Shown piece after piece: positions 42,526 to 51,557 of a stretch of 64,000 nt of DNA; position 1 is the first letter of the stretch; every line of letters starts with the position of its first letter. Origin of the DNA: an uncultured Opitutaceae bacterium. GTDB lineage: Bacteria; Verrucomicrobiota; Verrucomicrobiia; Opitutales; Opitutaceae. Below the pieces are notes generated by a model. The model saw only the letters and a program-made list of their open reading frames with translations. It had not been told where the DNA came from and searched no databases. A program made the position numbers and the translations under genes. The DNA lies in the NCBI GenBank assembly GCA_903891325.1, contig CAITEC010000023.1, forward strand, positions 19,248 to 83,247, given 5' to 3'.

Positions 42526-43269
42526 GTGATTTCCACCCATCTGCTGACCAAGTCGTTCCAAGACAGGCGGCGCGGTGCCATCCTCGCGGTTGACGGGGTC
42601 TCGCTTGAGGTGCGTCCGGGCCAGATCTACGGCCTGCTTGGAGCCAATGGCGCGGGAAAGACGACCGTCATGCGGCTGCTGGCCACCCTCATCCGCCCGT
42701 CGGGCGGTTCCGCCACGGTCGGCGGGCATGACGTCGTGCGCGACGCGGCGGCCGTCCGATCCAAGGTCGGGTTTCTTGCCGCCAGCACCGCGCTGTACGG
42801 CCGCCTGACCGCGCGCGAGGTGATAACCTACTTCGGGGAGTTGAACGGCCTCGGCCGCGCGCAGCTCCGCGCGCGGATTGATCAGCTCGCCACCGACCTG
42901 GACATGCATGGCTTTCTGGACCGGCGCTGCGAGGGGCTCTCGACCGGAATGAAGCAAAAGACGTCGATTGCCCGCACGCTCGTGCATGATCCGGCCGTCA
43001 TGATTTTCGACGAGCCCACGCTCGGTCTCGATGTCACCACGGCGCGGGCCATTGTTCAATTCGTCCGCAACTGCCGGGCCATGGGCAAGACCGTCATCTA
43101 CTCCACCCACATGATGCACGAGGTTGAAAAGCTTTGCGACCGGATCGGCATCATCCACGGCGGCCGCCTCCTTGCCGAGGGGACCCTGCAGGAACTCCGC
43201 CAGCGGACGGGGGAAGATGACATGGAAGAGGTGTTCATCAGGATCATCGGCCAAAGGGAGGCTCCATGA
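42526..43269 (+). CDS. ABC transporter ATP-binding protein (NatA-like), GTG start
   Basis: The 247-aa protein has Walker A 'GANGAGKTT', signature 'LSTGMKQK', and Walker B '[12 protein letters not shown]', plus the switch His in '[10 protein letters not shown]'. It is of the NatA/CcmA type that works with a separate ABC-2 permease. It starts with GTG 24 nt after the beta-lactamase pseudogene and overlaps the permease start by 4 nt. It may export a compound or sodium; the neighbouring BlaI-BlaR1 genes suggest induced efflux. Confidence 0.92.
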   Translation: MISTHLLTKSFQDRRRGAILAVDGVSLEVRPGQIYGLLGANGAGKTTVMRLLATLIRPSGGSATVGGHDVVRDAAAVRSKVGFLAASTALYGRLTAREVITYFGELNGLGRAQLRARIDQLATDLDMHGFLDRRCEGLSTGMKQKTSIARTLVHDPAVMIFDEPTLGLDVTTARAIVQFVRNCRAMGKTVIYSTHMMHEVEKLCDRIGIIHGGRLLAEGTLQELRQRTGEDDMEEVFIRIIGQREAP

Positions 43270-44459
43270 GCCTGAAGTCGATCGCCGTCGTTTACCGAAA
43301 GGAATTGCGGGACCTGCTCCGGGACCGGCGCACCCTGCGCTCGATGGTTGTATTTCCGCTGCTCATGATGCCCCTGATGATAGTCGGATTGGGGAAGGTC
43401 ACCCGGGTCGTCGACGCCCGGGCGCGCGCGGAAATTCCCGCAATCCAGATCCAGGGCGGTGAGGACTCGCCGGGCGTGCTTGCGCGGCTTCGGTCCGACA
43501 ACAAGCTGAGGATCGAGCCGTCGACCGCCGACTGGCGCCAGCTCATCGCAGACAAGAAAATAAGGGCGGTCGTCGTGATACCCGCTCACTTTGAGGCGGA
43601 CATCCGGGCGGGCGCCGAGTCGAGGATTTCAATATTCCAGTACGAGGGCGAAATCCGCTCGGGAATTGCCGCAGCCGAACTGGAGGGGCTATTCCGGCGG
43701 TTGAGCGCGGAAACCGTGCAAGGGCGCCTGGCGGCACGCCGACTCCCGCCGAGCCTGATTCATCCATTTGAGATCCGAAGGGAGAACGCGGCCTCCCCCG
43801 AGAAAGTCACGGGAAACCGGATCGGAGGGCTCGTCCCCTATCTTATCCTGATCTTCTGCTTCGTGGGCGCCATCTATCCGGCCATCGACCTTTCCGCGGG
43901 AGAGAAGGAGCGCGGCACGATGGAAACCCTGCTGTGCTCGCCGGTGGGCCGGACGGACATCGTGCTGGGAAAATTCCTGATGGTTCTCACAAGCTCGCTC
44001 GCCGCCGTGGCGCTTGCCTGCCTGTCGCTGGCGTTCAGCCTTCGTTTTGGGGGTATTGGCAAGGGTGCGGCGGAACTCGGGCTTACCCACGTCGACCCCG
44101 CCGGAGTCGCGGGCACGCTCGTGCTGATCCTGCCCGTTGCGGTGTTTTTCTCAGCCGCGATGTTCACCCTCGGCCTTTGTGCGCGCAATCATCGCGAGGC
44201 GTTGAGCTATCTCCAGCCCCTGATGTTTGTCATCGTCCTGCCCGCGGTGATCGGGATGATGCCCGGCATCGAGCTGAACACCCGGCTCGCCCTCGTTCCG
44301 ATCCTGAATATTTCCCTCGCCTCCCGCGAAATGCTGACGGGCGCGTGGCACTGGCCCGAGCTTGCTCTCATTTTTGCCTCCACCACCGCCTACGCATCCG
44401 CCGCCCTTGCGGTTGCCGTGCGGATGTTTGGCCGCGAGTCCGTCGTCTTCCGGGTCTGA
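43266..44459 (+). CDS. ABC-2 type permease (NatB-like)
   Basis: The 397-aa protein has an N-terminal helix ('LRSMVVFPLLMMPLMIVGL') followed by a large extracytoplasmic domain of about 130 residues. A membrane block with 'PYLILIFCFVGAIYPAIDLSAGEKERGTMETLLCSPV' follows; the 'GEKERGTMETLL' segment is characteristic of the NatB family. The partner ATPase is encoded immediately upstream with a 4-nt overlap. The gene ends the BlaI-led operon; a palindromic repeat follows 100 nt later. Confidence 0.9.
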   Translation: MSLKSIAVVYRKELRDLLRDRRTLRSMVVFPLLMMPLMIVGLGKVTRVVDARARAEIPAIQIQGGEDSPGVLARLRSDNKLRIEPSTADWRQLIADKKIRAVVVIPAHFEADIRAGAESRISIFQYEGEIRSGIAAAELEGLFRRLSAETVQGRLAARRLPPSLIHPFEIRRENAASPEKVTGNRIGGLVPYLILIFCFVGAIYPAIDLSAGEKERGTMETLLCSPVGRTDIVLGKFLMVLTSSLAAVALACLSLAFSLRFGGIGKGAAELGLTHVDPAGVAGTLVLILPVAVFFSAAMFTLGLCARNHREALSYLQPLMFVIVLPAVIGMMPGIELNTRLALVPILNISLASREMLTGAWHWPELALIFASTTAYASAALAVAVRMFGRESVVFRV

Positions 44460-44559
44460 CCTCAGCGTTCCGCCGGCCGGGTTGCGACGGAGCGTGCAGG
44501 CGGGCTCGAACGTGGTGATGAGGGACCGCGGGTTAATATTCGATCGGGCCTCCATCCGT

Positions 44560-44651
44560 TGTAGCCGGGTCCCAGACCCCGGTGCTTGGGGTCCTATTTT
44601 CGATCCCCCGGCCTCCTTGAGGCCGGGCCGGGGTCTGGGACCCCGGCTACA
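44560..44651. repeat. Palindromic repeat, family 1, copy B
   Basis: The inverted arms (gtagccgggtcccagaccc and its complement near 44651) and the internal 'gcttggggtcctatt' segment repeat copy A at 19782. This copy is shorter in the centre and lacks one G in the left arm. It separates the NatAB operon from the toxin-antitoxin-like pair. Confidence 0.85.
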
Positions 44652-44751
44652 TCGGAGTCCACAGCCGTCACGTGCGTTGCTGTTGCCTATATAGAACGAG
44701 ATGACGCGAAAATCACTTGATCAATCCAGGCATAGTAATACGGTATTACCA

Positions 44752-44994
44752 ATGCCAACCCTCACGTTTAAGGTCACGGTTGACGAGGCCCACATTATCC
44801 GGGCGAAGGCGCGGGGCAGGAAGCTGACCCTTTCGGAGTACGTCCGCCGGCGGGCCCTGAACGACGGGAAAAGGCCCGGACGCGTCCGCCGGATCCCCTG
44901 CGGCCACACCGGGGCGCTGATATTCTCCTCGCCGGCCGGGGCGCCCCCGCTCACGACCGAGACCGTGCGCGGGATGCTCGCCGACTTCCCGTGA
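44752..44994 (+). CDS. Antitoxin-like small protein (VapB-type partner)
   Basis: The ATG at 44752 (MPTLTFKVTVDEAHIIR) is preferred over the ORF start at 44701 because it begins at the recognisable 'FKVTVDEAHIIRAKARGRKLTLSEYVRRRALND', a ribbon-helix-helix-like segment. The 80-aa protein ends with 'TGALIFSS' and 'LTTETVRGMLADFP', probably the toxin-binding tail. It overlaps the PIN-domain gene by 4 nt, the usual arrangement of VapBC modules. Confidence 0.7.
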   Translation: MPTLTFKVTVDEAHIIRAKARGRKLTLSEYVRRRALNDGKRPGRVRRIPCGHTGALIFSSPAGAPPLTTETVRGMLADFP

Positions 44995-45395
44995 ACTACC
45001 TTCTCGATGTCAACGTGCTGGTTGCCTGGGGATGGAGCGAGCACGCCGACCATGGGCGCGTCGCCCGGTGGATCGGCCGGGAGCGCGGGCGGCCGGGAGT
45101 CCGCCTCCTGACCTCGCCCATCCCGGAACTGGGTTTCATCCGGGTCTCCGTTCAGCGGGGCGCCGGGGCGGTCGCCGTCAGCGAGGCTTGCGCGGTCCTG
45201 GATGGAATGATCGCCAGCCTGGGAGCGGTCCACTCCTTCATCGCCGACGACCAGCGGGCGACACGGCTCCCGGCGTGGTGCAGGGAAGCCTCCCGGACGA
45301 CAGACGCCCACCTGCTCGCGCTGGCCGGCGCGCACGGCGCGACACTCGCGACCCTGGACAGGGGCATTCCCGGCTCATTCGCCATCCCGTCGTAG
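44991..45395 (+). CDS. PIN-domain toxin (VapC-like), GTG start
   Basis: The 134-aa protein starts with GTG (MNYLLDVNVLVAWGW). It has the PIN-domain acidic set: Asp6 in 'LLDVNVLV', a Glu in 'PELGFIR', Asp in 'TTDAHLLALA' and Asp in 'TLDRGI'. VapC toxins are Mg-dependent RNases that cleave tRNA or rRNA; the target here is unknown. It overlaps the antitoxin stop by 4 nt and lies between a palindromic repeat and the rhamnose genes. Confidence 0.88.
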   Translation: MNYLLDVNVLVAWGWSEHADHGRVARWIGRERGRPGVRLLTSPIPELGFIRVSVQRGAGAVAVSEACAVLDGMIASLGAVHSFIADDQRATRLPAWCREASRTTDAHLLALAGAHGATLATLDRGIPGSFAIPS

Positions 45396-45478
45396 CCGGG
45401 CGGCGCACTTTTTGTCGTGGATTCCTGCGCGGCAGGGGCTAGAACTTTTCCTCCGCCCCGGACCCCGACTTTTCCCGC

Positions 45479-46729
45479 ATGAACTCCTACAGCCTCGCCC
45501 GCGAAGCCTACGCCGCCAACGGCGTGGACACCGAAACGGCGCTTGCGACCCTCGCGCGCACGCCCATCTCCCTGCACTGCTGGCAGGGCGACGATGTCGG
45601 GGGCTTCGAGAGGCCCGGGGCGACGCTCGACGGCGGCGGCATCCAGGCGACAGGCAACTATCCGGGCAAGGCCCGCACGATCGCCGAGCTGCGCGGCGAC
45701 CTGGAGCAGGCGCTTCGGCTGATCCCCGGAAGGCACCGGATCAATCTCCACGCAAGCTACGCGGACTTTGCCGGGAAGAAGGTCGAGCGCAACGAGGTGT
45801 CGGTGGCCCACTTCCGGACGTGGATCGACTGGTGCAAGGCGAACGGGCTGGGGATGGACTTCAATCCCACCTACTTCTCGCATCCCCTGGCGGCCGACGG
45901 CTACACCCTCGCCCATCCCGACGCCGCAGTCCGGAAATTCTGGATCGACCACGGCATCGCCTGCCGGCGGATCGCCGCGGCGGTCGGCAGGGAGTTGGGA
46001 TCGACCGTCGTCAACAACGTCTGGATCCCGGACGGCTGCAAGGACTCGCCCGTCGACCGGAAGGGCCCCCGGCTCCGGCTCGAGGAGTCCCTCGACGCGA
46101 TGTTCGCCGAGCCGCTGCCGCCCGCGCACACGCTCGACGCCGTCGAATGCAAGCTTTTCGGGATCGGGTCAGAGTCCTATGTTGTCGGCTCCCACGAGTT
46201 CTACCTGGCCTACGCGGTCAAGCGCCAGAAGCTGCTCTGCCTGGACATGGGCCACTTCCACCCGACCGAGTCGGTCGCCGACAAGATTTCCTCGGTGCTC
46301 CAGTTCATCCCCGAATTGCTCCTCCATGTCAGCCGCGGCGTGCGGTGGGACAGCGACCACGTCGTCCTCTTCGACGACCCGACCCGGGCGATGATGGAGG
46401 AGGTTGTCCGCGGCGGATTCCTCGCGCGAACCCACATCGGCCTGGACTTTTTCGATGCGAGCATCAACCGCGTCGCCGCATGGGTGATCGGCACCCGCGA
46501 CGCGCAGAAGTGCCTGCTCGCGGCCCTCCTCGAGCCCATCGCCGCGCTCCGGACCGCGGAGAACGCAGGCGATTTCACGACCCGCCTGGCCCTCGTCGAG
46601 GAGGCGAAGACCCTTCCCCTGGGCGCCGTGTGGGACGAATTCTGCCGCCGCGCCGGCGTCCCCGTCGGCTCCGCGTGGCTCGCCGAGGTGAAGCGCTACG
46701 AGAAGGAAGTCCTCAGCGGCCGCGGCTGA
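45479..46729 (+). CDS. rhaA: L-rhamnose isomerase
   Basis: The 416-aa product matches L-rhamnose isomerase along its length: '[15 protein letters not shown]' near the N-terminus, 'HASYADF', '[12 protein letters not shown]', 'VWIPDGCKD', '[18 protein letters not shown]' with metal-binding Asp/His, and 'WDSDHVV'. It converts L-rhamnose to L-rhamnulose in the cytoplasm using Mn. It is followed after 8 nt by a rhamnose-type ABC importer and preceded by a GH78 operon about 9 kb to the left. No rhamnulose kinase or aldolase is in the window. Confidence 0.95.
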   Translation: MNSYSLAREAYAANGVDTETALATLARTPISLHCWQGDDVGGFERPGATLDGGGIQATGNYPGKARTIAELRGDLEQALRLIPGRHRINLHASYADFAGKKVERNEVSVAHFRTWIDWCKANGLGMDFNPTYFSHPLAADGYTLAHPDAAVRKFWIDHGIACRRIAAAVGRELGSTVVNNVWIPDGCKDSPVDRKGPRLRLEESLDAMFAEPLPPAHTLDAVECKLFGIGSESYVVGSHEFYLAYAVKRQKLLCLDMGHFHPTESVADKISSVLQFIPELLLHVSRGVRWDSDHVVLFDDPTRAMMEEVVRGGFLARTHIGLDFFDASINRVAAWVIGTRDAQKCLLAALLEPIAALRTAENAGDFTTRLALVEEAKTLPLGAVWDEFCRRAGVPVGSAWLAEVKRYEKEVLSGRG

Positions 46730-46737
46730 GCCGAGCC

Positions 46738-48225
46738 GTGCCCCCACCCCTTCTCGAGCTCAGGGCGGGGTCCAGGACCTATCCGGGCGCCCGGGCGCTG
46801 CGGGAAGTCGATTTTGATCTCCGGCCCGGCGAGGTCCACGCGCTCCTCGGCGAGAACGGCGCGGGAAAGAGCACCCTGATCCGGCTGCTCACCGGAATGG
46901 AGCGCTCCGACGCGGGCGGCTCTCTGCTTGTGGACGGGGCCGTCGTCGCCGAGCCGACGCCCCGGCTCATGAATGCCATGGGGATCGCCGCCGTCTATCA
47001 GAACCCGACGCTCTTCGACGAGCTCTCCGTCATGGAGAACCTGTGCATCGGCGAGGGCGGTCCGCTGGTCTCCTGGCGCAAACGCCGCGCCGAGGCGCGC
47101 TCGCGGCTGGCCCGGGTCGGGGTGGAGCTCGACCTGGACCGTCCGGTCCGCCACCTGCGGATGGCGGAGAAGCAGGCGATCGAGATCGCCCGCGCCCTGG
47201 GGCAGCGGGCCCGGGCGCTGATCCTCGACGAGCCCACCGCGTCCCTCGCCCAGAACGAGGCCGGCCGGCTTCTCGACCTGGTCGAGTCGCTCCGCGCCGC
47301 GGGCACCGGCATCCTGTATATTTCCCACCGGCTCGAGGAGGTGATGCGGATCGCCGACCGGTTTACCGTCCTGCGCGACGGCGTCCGCGTCGGCACCCAC
47401 GCGAGGGGGTCCGTGGACAGGGCCGGGCTGCTGCGGATGATGGCCGGGCGCGACCTCGCCGAGCTCTTTCCAAAGGAGAAGGTGCCGATTGGCGAGGTCG
47501 CCCTGGAGACACGGGGCCTGGGCTGCGAGTCAGGCGGAGTCAGCGGTGTCAGCCTCACCGTGCGCCGCGGCGAGATCCTCGGGATCGGGGGGCTCGTCGG
47601 GTCAGGCCGCACCGAGCTCGCCCGGATCCTCTTCGGGCTCACCCCCGCCGATTCCGGCGAGATCCGGATCGGGGGGAAACCGGTCGCCATCCGGTCGGTC
47701 GGCGACGCGATGGCGCGGGGACTGGCGTACGTACCGGAGGATCGCAAGGCCCACGGCGTGATCGCCGAATTGCCCGTGTGGGAAAATGTGACCCTGGCGG
47801 CGCTGCGCCGGCTCTGCGGAAACTGGCCCGACGAGCCGCGGGAGGAGGCGCTGGCCGCCGGGCTTGCAGCCGAACTCGGCGTCAGGGCCCCCTCGCTCCA
47901 CGCCGCCACCTCGACCCTGTCCGGGGGCAACCAGCAAAAGGTTGCGCTCGCCCGCTGGATCGCGACCGGGCCCTCGGTCCTGATCCTCGACGAGCCGACC
48001 CAGGGGATCGATGTGGGCGCCAAGGCGGAAATCCACCGCCTCATGGGGGCGCTCGCCCGCCGCGGGCTGGCGATCATCCTGATCTCGTCGGAACTCGCTG
48101 AGCTCCTTGCCCTGGCGGACCGCATCGCCGTGATGCGCAGGGGGCGCCTGGCCGGGATCCTTCCGGCCGCGGAGGCCGGCCGCGAGGAATTGCTCCGCCT
48201 CGCGCTCGGGGAGGAACGATCATGA
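46738..48225 (+). CDS. Sugar ABC importer ATP-binding protein (CUT2 type), GTG start
   Basis: I chose the GTG at 46738, giving 495 aa, the usual size of CUT2 ATPases with two nucleotide-binding domains. NBD1 has Walker A 'GENGAGKST' and 'LILDEPTASL'. NBD2 has the degenerate P-loop 'GLVGSGRTELARI', signature 'LSGGNQQK' and Walker B 'VLILDEPTQGIDVG'. The degenerate second Walker A is normal for the RbsA/RhaT type. Location just after rhaA supports L-rhamnose as substrate. It overlaps the first permease gene by 4 nt. Confidence 0.92.
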   Translation: MPPPLLELRAGSRTYPGARALREVDFDLRPGEVHALLGENGAGKSTLIRLLTGMERSDAGGSLLVDGAVVAEPTPRLMNAMGIAAVYQNPTLFDELSVMENLCIGEGGPLVSWRKRRAEARSRLARVGVELDLDRPVRHLRMAEKQAIEIARALGQRARALILDEPTASLAQNEAGRLLDLVESLRAAGTGILYISHRLEEVMRIADRFTVLRDGVRVGTHARGSVDRAGLLRMMAGRDLAELFPKEKVPIGEVALETRGLGCESGGVSGVSLTVRRGEILGIGGLVGSGRTELARILFGLTPADSGEIRIGGKPVAIRSVGDAMARGLAYVPEDRKAHGVIAELPVWENVTLAALRRLCGNWPDEPREEALAAGLAAELGVRAPSLHAATSTLSGGNQQKVALARWIATGPSVLILDEPTQGIDVGAKAEIHRLMGALARRGLAIILISSELAELLALADRIAVMRRGRLAGILPAAEAGREELLRLALGEERS

Positions 48226-49157
48226 GGGCGGCCCGGCGCGAACTTGCCTTGGTGGCCGCGATCGCCGTCGTCGGCCTGCTTCCCCTCTTCGGGGTGCCCG
48301 GATTCTACCGCGCCGGCAACCTGAGGAACCTGGCGATCGACAACCTCCCCGTCCTCGTGGCTGGGATCGGCATGACCGTGGTCATTATTTCGGCGGAAAT
48401 CGACATATCGATCGGGTCCCTCTTCGCCGTCTGCGGCGCCCTGTCCGGGCTGGCCGCGAAGGCGGGATGGCCGATGCCGCTGGTGGCGCTGGCGACGCTC
48501 GCCGCGGGGGCCGTGATCGGCGCCGCAAACGGGCTGCTGGTCGCGCGCGCCCGCGTCCCGGCGATCATCGCGACCCTGGCAACGATGGCCATTCTGCGCA
48601 ACGCGATCATCCGTGCGACGGGCGGAGCGTGGATACAGGACCTCCCCGCCGGATTCCAATGGTTCGGCCTGCCCCAGGCGGTCGCCCAGCCCGTCTACCT
48701 CGGCGCCGCCGCGGCGCTCTTCCTTGCCGCCGCCTGGGCCCTGCGGCACACCGCCGCCGGTCGCTCGTTTTATGCGGTCGGATGCGACCATGAGGCCGCG
48801 CGCCGGATCGGCCTGGCGCCCGGTCGGGTCGTGCTGGCGGCGTTCACGATCATGGGGGCGCTGGCCGGCGCGGCCGCGCTGCTCAATTTCACCCGCTACC
48901 CGACGATCGAGACCAACGCGGGCGTCGGCCTCGAGCTGCAGGTGATCGCCGCGGTGGTCGTCGGCGGCGCCGCGGTGACGGGCGGGCGCGGCACGCTCCT
49001 GGGCACGCTCCTGGGCGTCATTCTCCTGGGCATGATCGGCACGGTCTTCACCTTCCTGCACGTCAACCCGGCGTGGGGGAAGGCGATCCAGGGAGCCATC
49101 ATCCTGGCGGCGGTTGTCAGCGACACGGCCTTCGGAAAGAGGGAACGCGATGACTGA
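48222..49157 (+). CDS. Sugar ABC importer permease, first subunit (CUT2 type)
   Basis: The 311-aa polytopic protein has the family landmarks 'VVIISAEIDISIGSLFAVCGALSG', 'ARVPAIIATLATMAILRNAI' and 'VVVGGAAVTGGRGTLLGT'. It forms half of the heterodimeric inner-membrane channel for rhamnose. It overlaps the ATPase gene by 4 nt and the fused permease gene by 8 nt. No fusion or truncation is seen in this subunit. Confidence 0.92.
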   Translation: MRAARRELALVAAIAVVGLLPLFGVPGFYRAGNLRNLAIDNLPVLVAGIGMTVVIISAEIDISIGSLFAVCGALSGLAAKAGWPMPLVALATLAAGAVIGAANGLLVARARVPAIIATLATMAILRNAIIRATGGAWIQDLPAGFQWFGLPQAVAQPVYLGAAAALFLAAAWALRHTAAGRSFYAVGCDHEAARRIGLAPGRVVLAAFTIMGALAGAAALLNFTRYPTIETNAGVGLELQVIAAVVVGGAAVTGGRGTLLGTLLGVILLGMIGTVFTFLHVNPAWGKAIQGAIILAAVVSDTAFGKRERDD

Positions 49158-51213
49158 GGCCCCCGCTGTCCGGCCCGGTTCCGCGGCGCGCTGGTTTCCC
49201 AACGCGGAGTGGATCCTGCTGCTCCTCCTCGGCGCTGAGGGGGCCGCCTTCGGCGTCTTCGGCGACCACTTCCTCACGGCCGCAAACGGCTTCGAGGTCG
49301 TCCGCCTCGCCGCGGAAGTCGGGCTCCTCGCCTTCGGCCTCACGCCGGTCATCAAGGCGGGAGGGATCGACCTGTCCGTGGGATCGATGATGGGCCTCGC
49401 CGCGGTCGTCCTCGGGGGCGCCTGGTCGTCGCTCGGCCTGCCGCTCTGGCTGGCCGCCGCGTTCGCCCTTGCCGTCGGCGCCGCGGGGGGGGCCTTCCAC
49501 GGGCTGCTCATCACGCGACTGCGCGTGCCGCCGCTGATCGCGACCCTCGGCACCTACTCCCTTTACCGGGGAATCGCCGAGGCGGTCACCGGCGGGTACG
49601 GGAGCACCTCGGGGTTTCCCGCATGGTTCCTCGACCTGGGCCAGGGCTACCTGGGGGGCGTCGTGCCCGTCCAGCTCCCAATCGTCGCGGCCGTCTTCAT
49701 CGCGCTCTGGGTGATGCTGCACCGGGCCACGATCGGCCGGGAGATCACGGCGATCGGGTTCAGCCCGGAGGGCGCGCGCTTCGCCGGGATCAGGACGGCC
49801 CGCGCCACGGTGCGCGTCTACGCTACCTGCGGCACCTGCGCCGCCCTCGCGGGGATCCTCTATGTTTCCCGGATCGGCCAGGCGAAGGCGGACGCCGGGC
49901 TCGGGTACGAGCTGACCGCGATTGCCGCGGTCGTCCTTGGCGGCACGTCGATCACGGGCGGGCGCGGAACGCTGCAGGGCACGCTCCTGGGCCTGCTCTG
50001 CCTGGTCGTCCTCCAGGACGGCCTCCGTCTGTCCGGCCAGCCCGGCGAGATTGCCGGTCTCTGCGCTGGCCTTGTCCTGCTCCTGGCCATCATGCTCAAC
50101 CAGTCCTGGTCGCGCGCGCGGCGCGCCTCCCAGGTCGAAGGCCTCCGAAACCCCGATCCCAAATCCCCAGGGAAATTCAAGATGAAGAACAGCCAGATTG
50201 CTGTCCTCGTGGCAGCCATCCTCGCCGGTGCCCTGCTCATCGCCGGCTCAAACTGGTGGCTCGTGCGCTCCCTCGGCCGCGCGCCGGCCGGCCCCGTGCC
50301 GCCGGCGCGCCGGATCACCGTTGCGATGACCCCGAAGACAGTCACCGACCCGTACTTTGTCACCTGCCGGGAGGGGGCCGCCGAGGCCGCGCGCGAACTG
50401 GGGGTGGACCTCCTCTGGGACGGCCCGGAATACGCCGACCCGGCGATCCAGAATGAGATCGTGGACGGCTGGATCACAAAGGGTGTCGACGTGGTGGCGG
50501 CCAGCCTCGTGAACCCCAAGGCCATCTCGTCGGTCCTGCGCAAGGCCCAGGAGCACGGCATCAGCGTCGTCACCTGGGACTCCGACGCGGAGACTGACGC
50601 GCGGGCGTTCTTCGTGAACCAGGCCACCGCCGCGGGGATCGGCTCGACCCTTTCCGACGAGGGCGCCCGGCTCGCGGGCGGCCGCGGCCAGTATGCGATC
50701 ATCACCACGACCCTCACCGACACGAACCAGAATGAGTGGATCCGCGCGATCGAGGAGCGCATGGCGGCCGCCCACCCGGCGATGGAGCTGGCCACGATCC
50801 ATCCCTGCGACGGGCAGCGCGACAAGGCGATGACCGAGGCGCGCAACATCATCCGTGCCTATCCCGGCGTGAGGGTCCTGATCGCGATCTGCTCGCCGGC
50901 CGTCCCGGGCGCGGCCGAGGCGCTCAAGCAGGAGGACAACCGGCGGGTCATGCTGACGGGGCTCTCGACGCCCAACCTGTGCCGGAGCTACGTCCACGAC
51001 GGCTGGGTCGGGAGCATCGTGCTTTGGAACACGCGCGACCTCGGCTACCTGACCGTCTACGCCGCCGCCGCCGTCCGCGACGGCAGGCTGAAGCGCGGGG
51101 ACAGCGCCTTCGCCGCCGGCCGGCTCGGCACGCTGCGGGTCGAGGGCGACCAGATTCTCCTGGGCAAGCCCTTCGTCTTCAACCGCGCGAATATCGACGA
51201 CTTCCGTTTTTGA
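49150..51213 (+). CDS. Natural fusion of a CUT2 permease and a periplasmic sugar-binding protein
   Basis: The ATG at 49150 gives 687 aa. Residues 1 to about 325 are a complete second permease ('GLTPVIKAGGIDLSVGSMMGL', 'LGGTSITGGRGTLQGTLLG'). A hydrophilic linker follows (about 326-344, 'RRASQVEGLRNPDPKSPG'). From residue 345 a signal-anchor-like helix ('IAVLVAAILAGALLIAGSNWW') precedes a ribose/rhamnose-binding-protein-like domain ('AMTPKTVTDPYFVTCREGAAEAA', 'VVTWDSDAE'). No stop codon separates the halves. Topology fits: permease C-terminus inside, anchor crossing outward, binding domain in the periplasm. An internal ATG (50182) with AGGGA 8 nt upstream could also give free binding protein. 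Confidence 0.88.
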   Translation: MTEAPAVRPGSAARWFPNAEWILLLLLGAEGAAFGVFGDHFLTAANGFEVVRLAAEVGLLAFGLTPVIKAGGIDLSVGSMMGLAAVVLGGAWSSLGLPLWLAAAFALAVGAAGGAFHGLLITRLRVPPLIATLGTYSLYRGIAEAVTGGYGSTSGFPAWFLDLGQGYLGGVVPVQLPIVAAVFIALWVMLHRATIGREITAIGFSPEGARFAGIRTARATVRVYATCGTCAALAGILYVSRIGQAKADAGLGYELTAIAAVVLGGTSITGGRGTLQGTLLGLLCLVVLQDGLRLSGQPGEIAGLCAGLVLLLAIMLNQSWSRARRASQVEGLRNPDPKSPGKFKMKNSQIAVLVAAILAGALLIAGSNWWLVRSLGRAPAGPVPPARRITVAMTPKTVTDPYFVTCREGAAEAARELGVDLLWDGPEYADPAIQNEIVDGWITKGVDVVAASLVNPKAISSVLRKAQEHGISVVTWDSDAETDARAFFVNQATAAGIGSTLSDEGARLAGGRGQYAIITTTLTDTNQNEWIRAIEERMAAAHPAMELATIHPCDGQRDKAMTEARNIIRAYPGVRVLIAICSPAVPGAAEALKQEDNRRVMLTGLSTPNLCRSYVHDGWVGSIVLWNTRDLGYLTVYAAAAVRDGRLKRGDSAFAAGRLGTLRVEGDQILLGKPFVFNRANIDDFRF
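50169..50184 (+). promoter_or_regulatory. Internal ribosome-binding site and ATG inside the fusion gene
   Basis: AGGGA (50169-50173) lies 8 nt before an in-frame ATG (50182) that starts exactly at the signal-anchor-like segment of the binding-protein half. It is probably the ancestral start of a once separate binding-protein gene and may still be used. Confidence 0.55.
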
Positions 51214-51221
51214 TCATCCGA

Positions 51222-51557
51222 TCAGCGCTCAAGCCAGAGTTTCCCCTCCTCCGCGTAGACACGCACTCCCAGCTTCGAACCCGCCTCCTCAAGCGCTGCG
51301 CGAAGCATGACGACCGGATCCCGGCTGACGGTCAGCCGCCGCATCAATCCCTCCCCCTTCTGCGTTCCCAGCGTGATCGTGACCTTCAGGCCGCGGCGCT
51401 TGACGGAAAAGGGGACGCCGTCGGCCAGCGCGCGGGGCGCCTTCAGCGGCTTCAGGATTGCGTCCACGTAGTGCACGCCGATGCCGGAACGGTCGTTCTT
51501 TTCGGGCTTCAGCAGGTCCGGCGCGGACGGGTTCTCGGGGCAGAGTTCGATTTTCAT
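51222..51557 (-). CDS. Small protein of unknown function, last gene of the corrinoid operon
   Basis: I chose the ATG at 51557 (MKIELCPENPS...), which overlaps the preceding stop by 4 nt; the longer track ORF uses an antisense-like frame. The 111-aa product shows 'GIGVHYVDAILKPLKAP', a beta-rich middle 'FSVKRRGLKVTITLG', and 'AALEEAGSKLGVRVY'. There is no signal peptide and no recognised domain; one Cys is present. Position at the end of a tightly overlapped methyl-transfer operon suggests an accessory role. It is convergent with the fused rhamnose transporter, with an 8-nt gap. Confidence 0.65.
   Translation of the reverse strand: MKIELCPENPSAPDLLKPEKNDRSGIGVHYVDAILKPLKAPRALADGVPFSVKRRGLKVTITLGTQKGEGLMRRLTVSRDPVVMLRAALEEAGSKLGVRVYAEEGKLWLER

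Noticed and set aside
45412-46737. Upstream extension of the ABC ATPase ORF
   Set aside because: It reads through rhaA in another frame; the GTG at 46738 gives the standard size and start.
46998-49553. 851-aa minus-strand ORF opposite the rhamnose importer
   Set aside because: Ser/Arg/Pro-rich shadow across three overlapping real genes.
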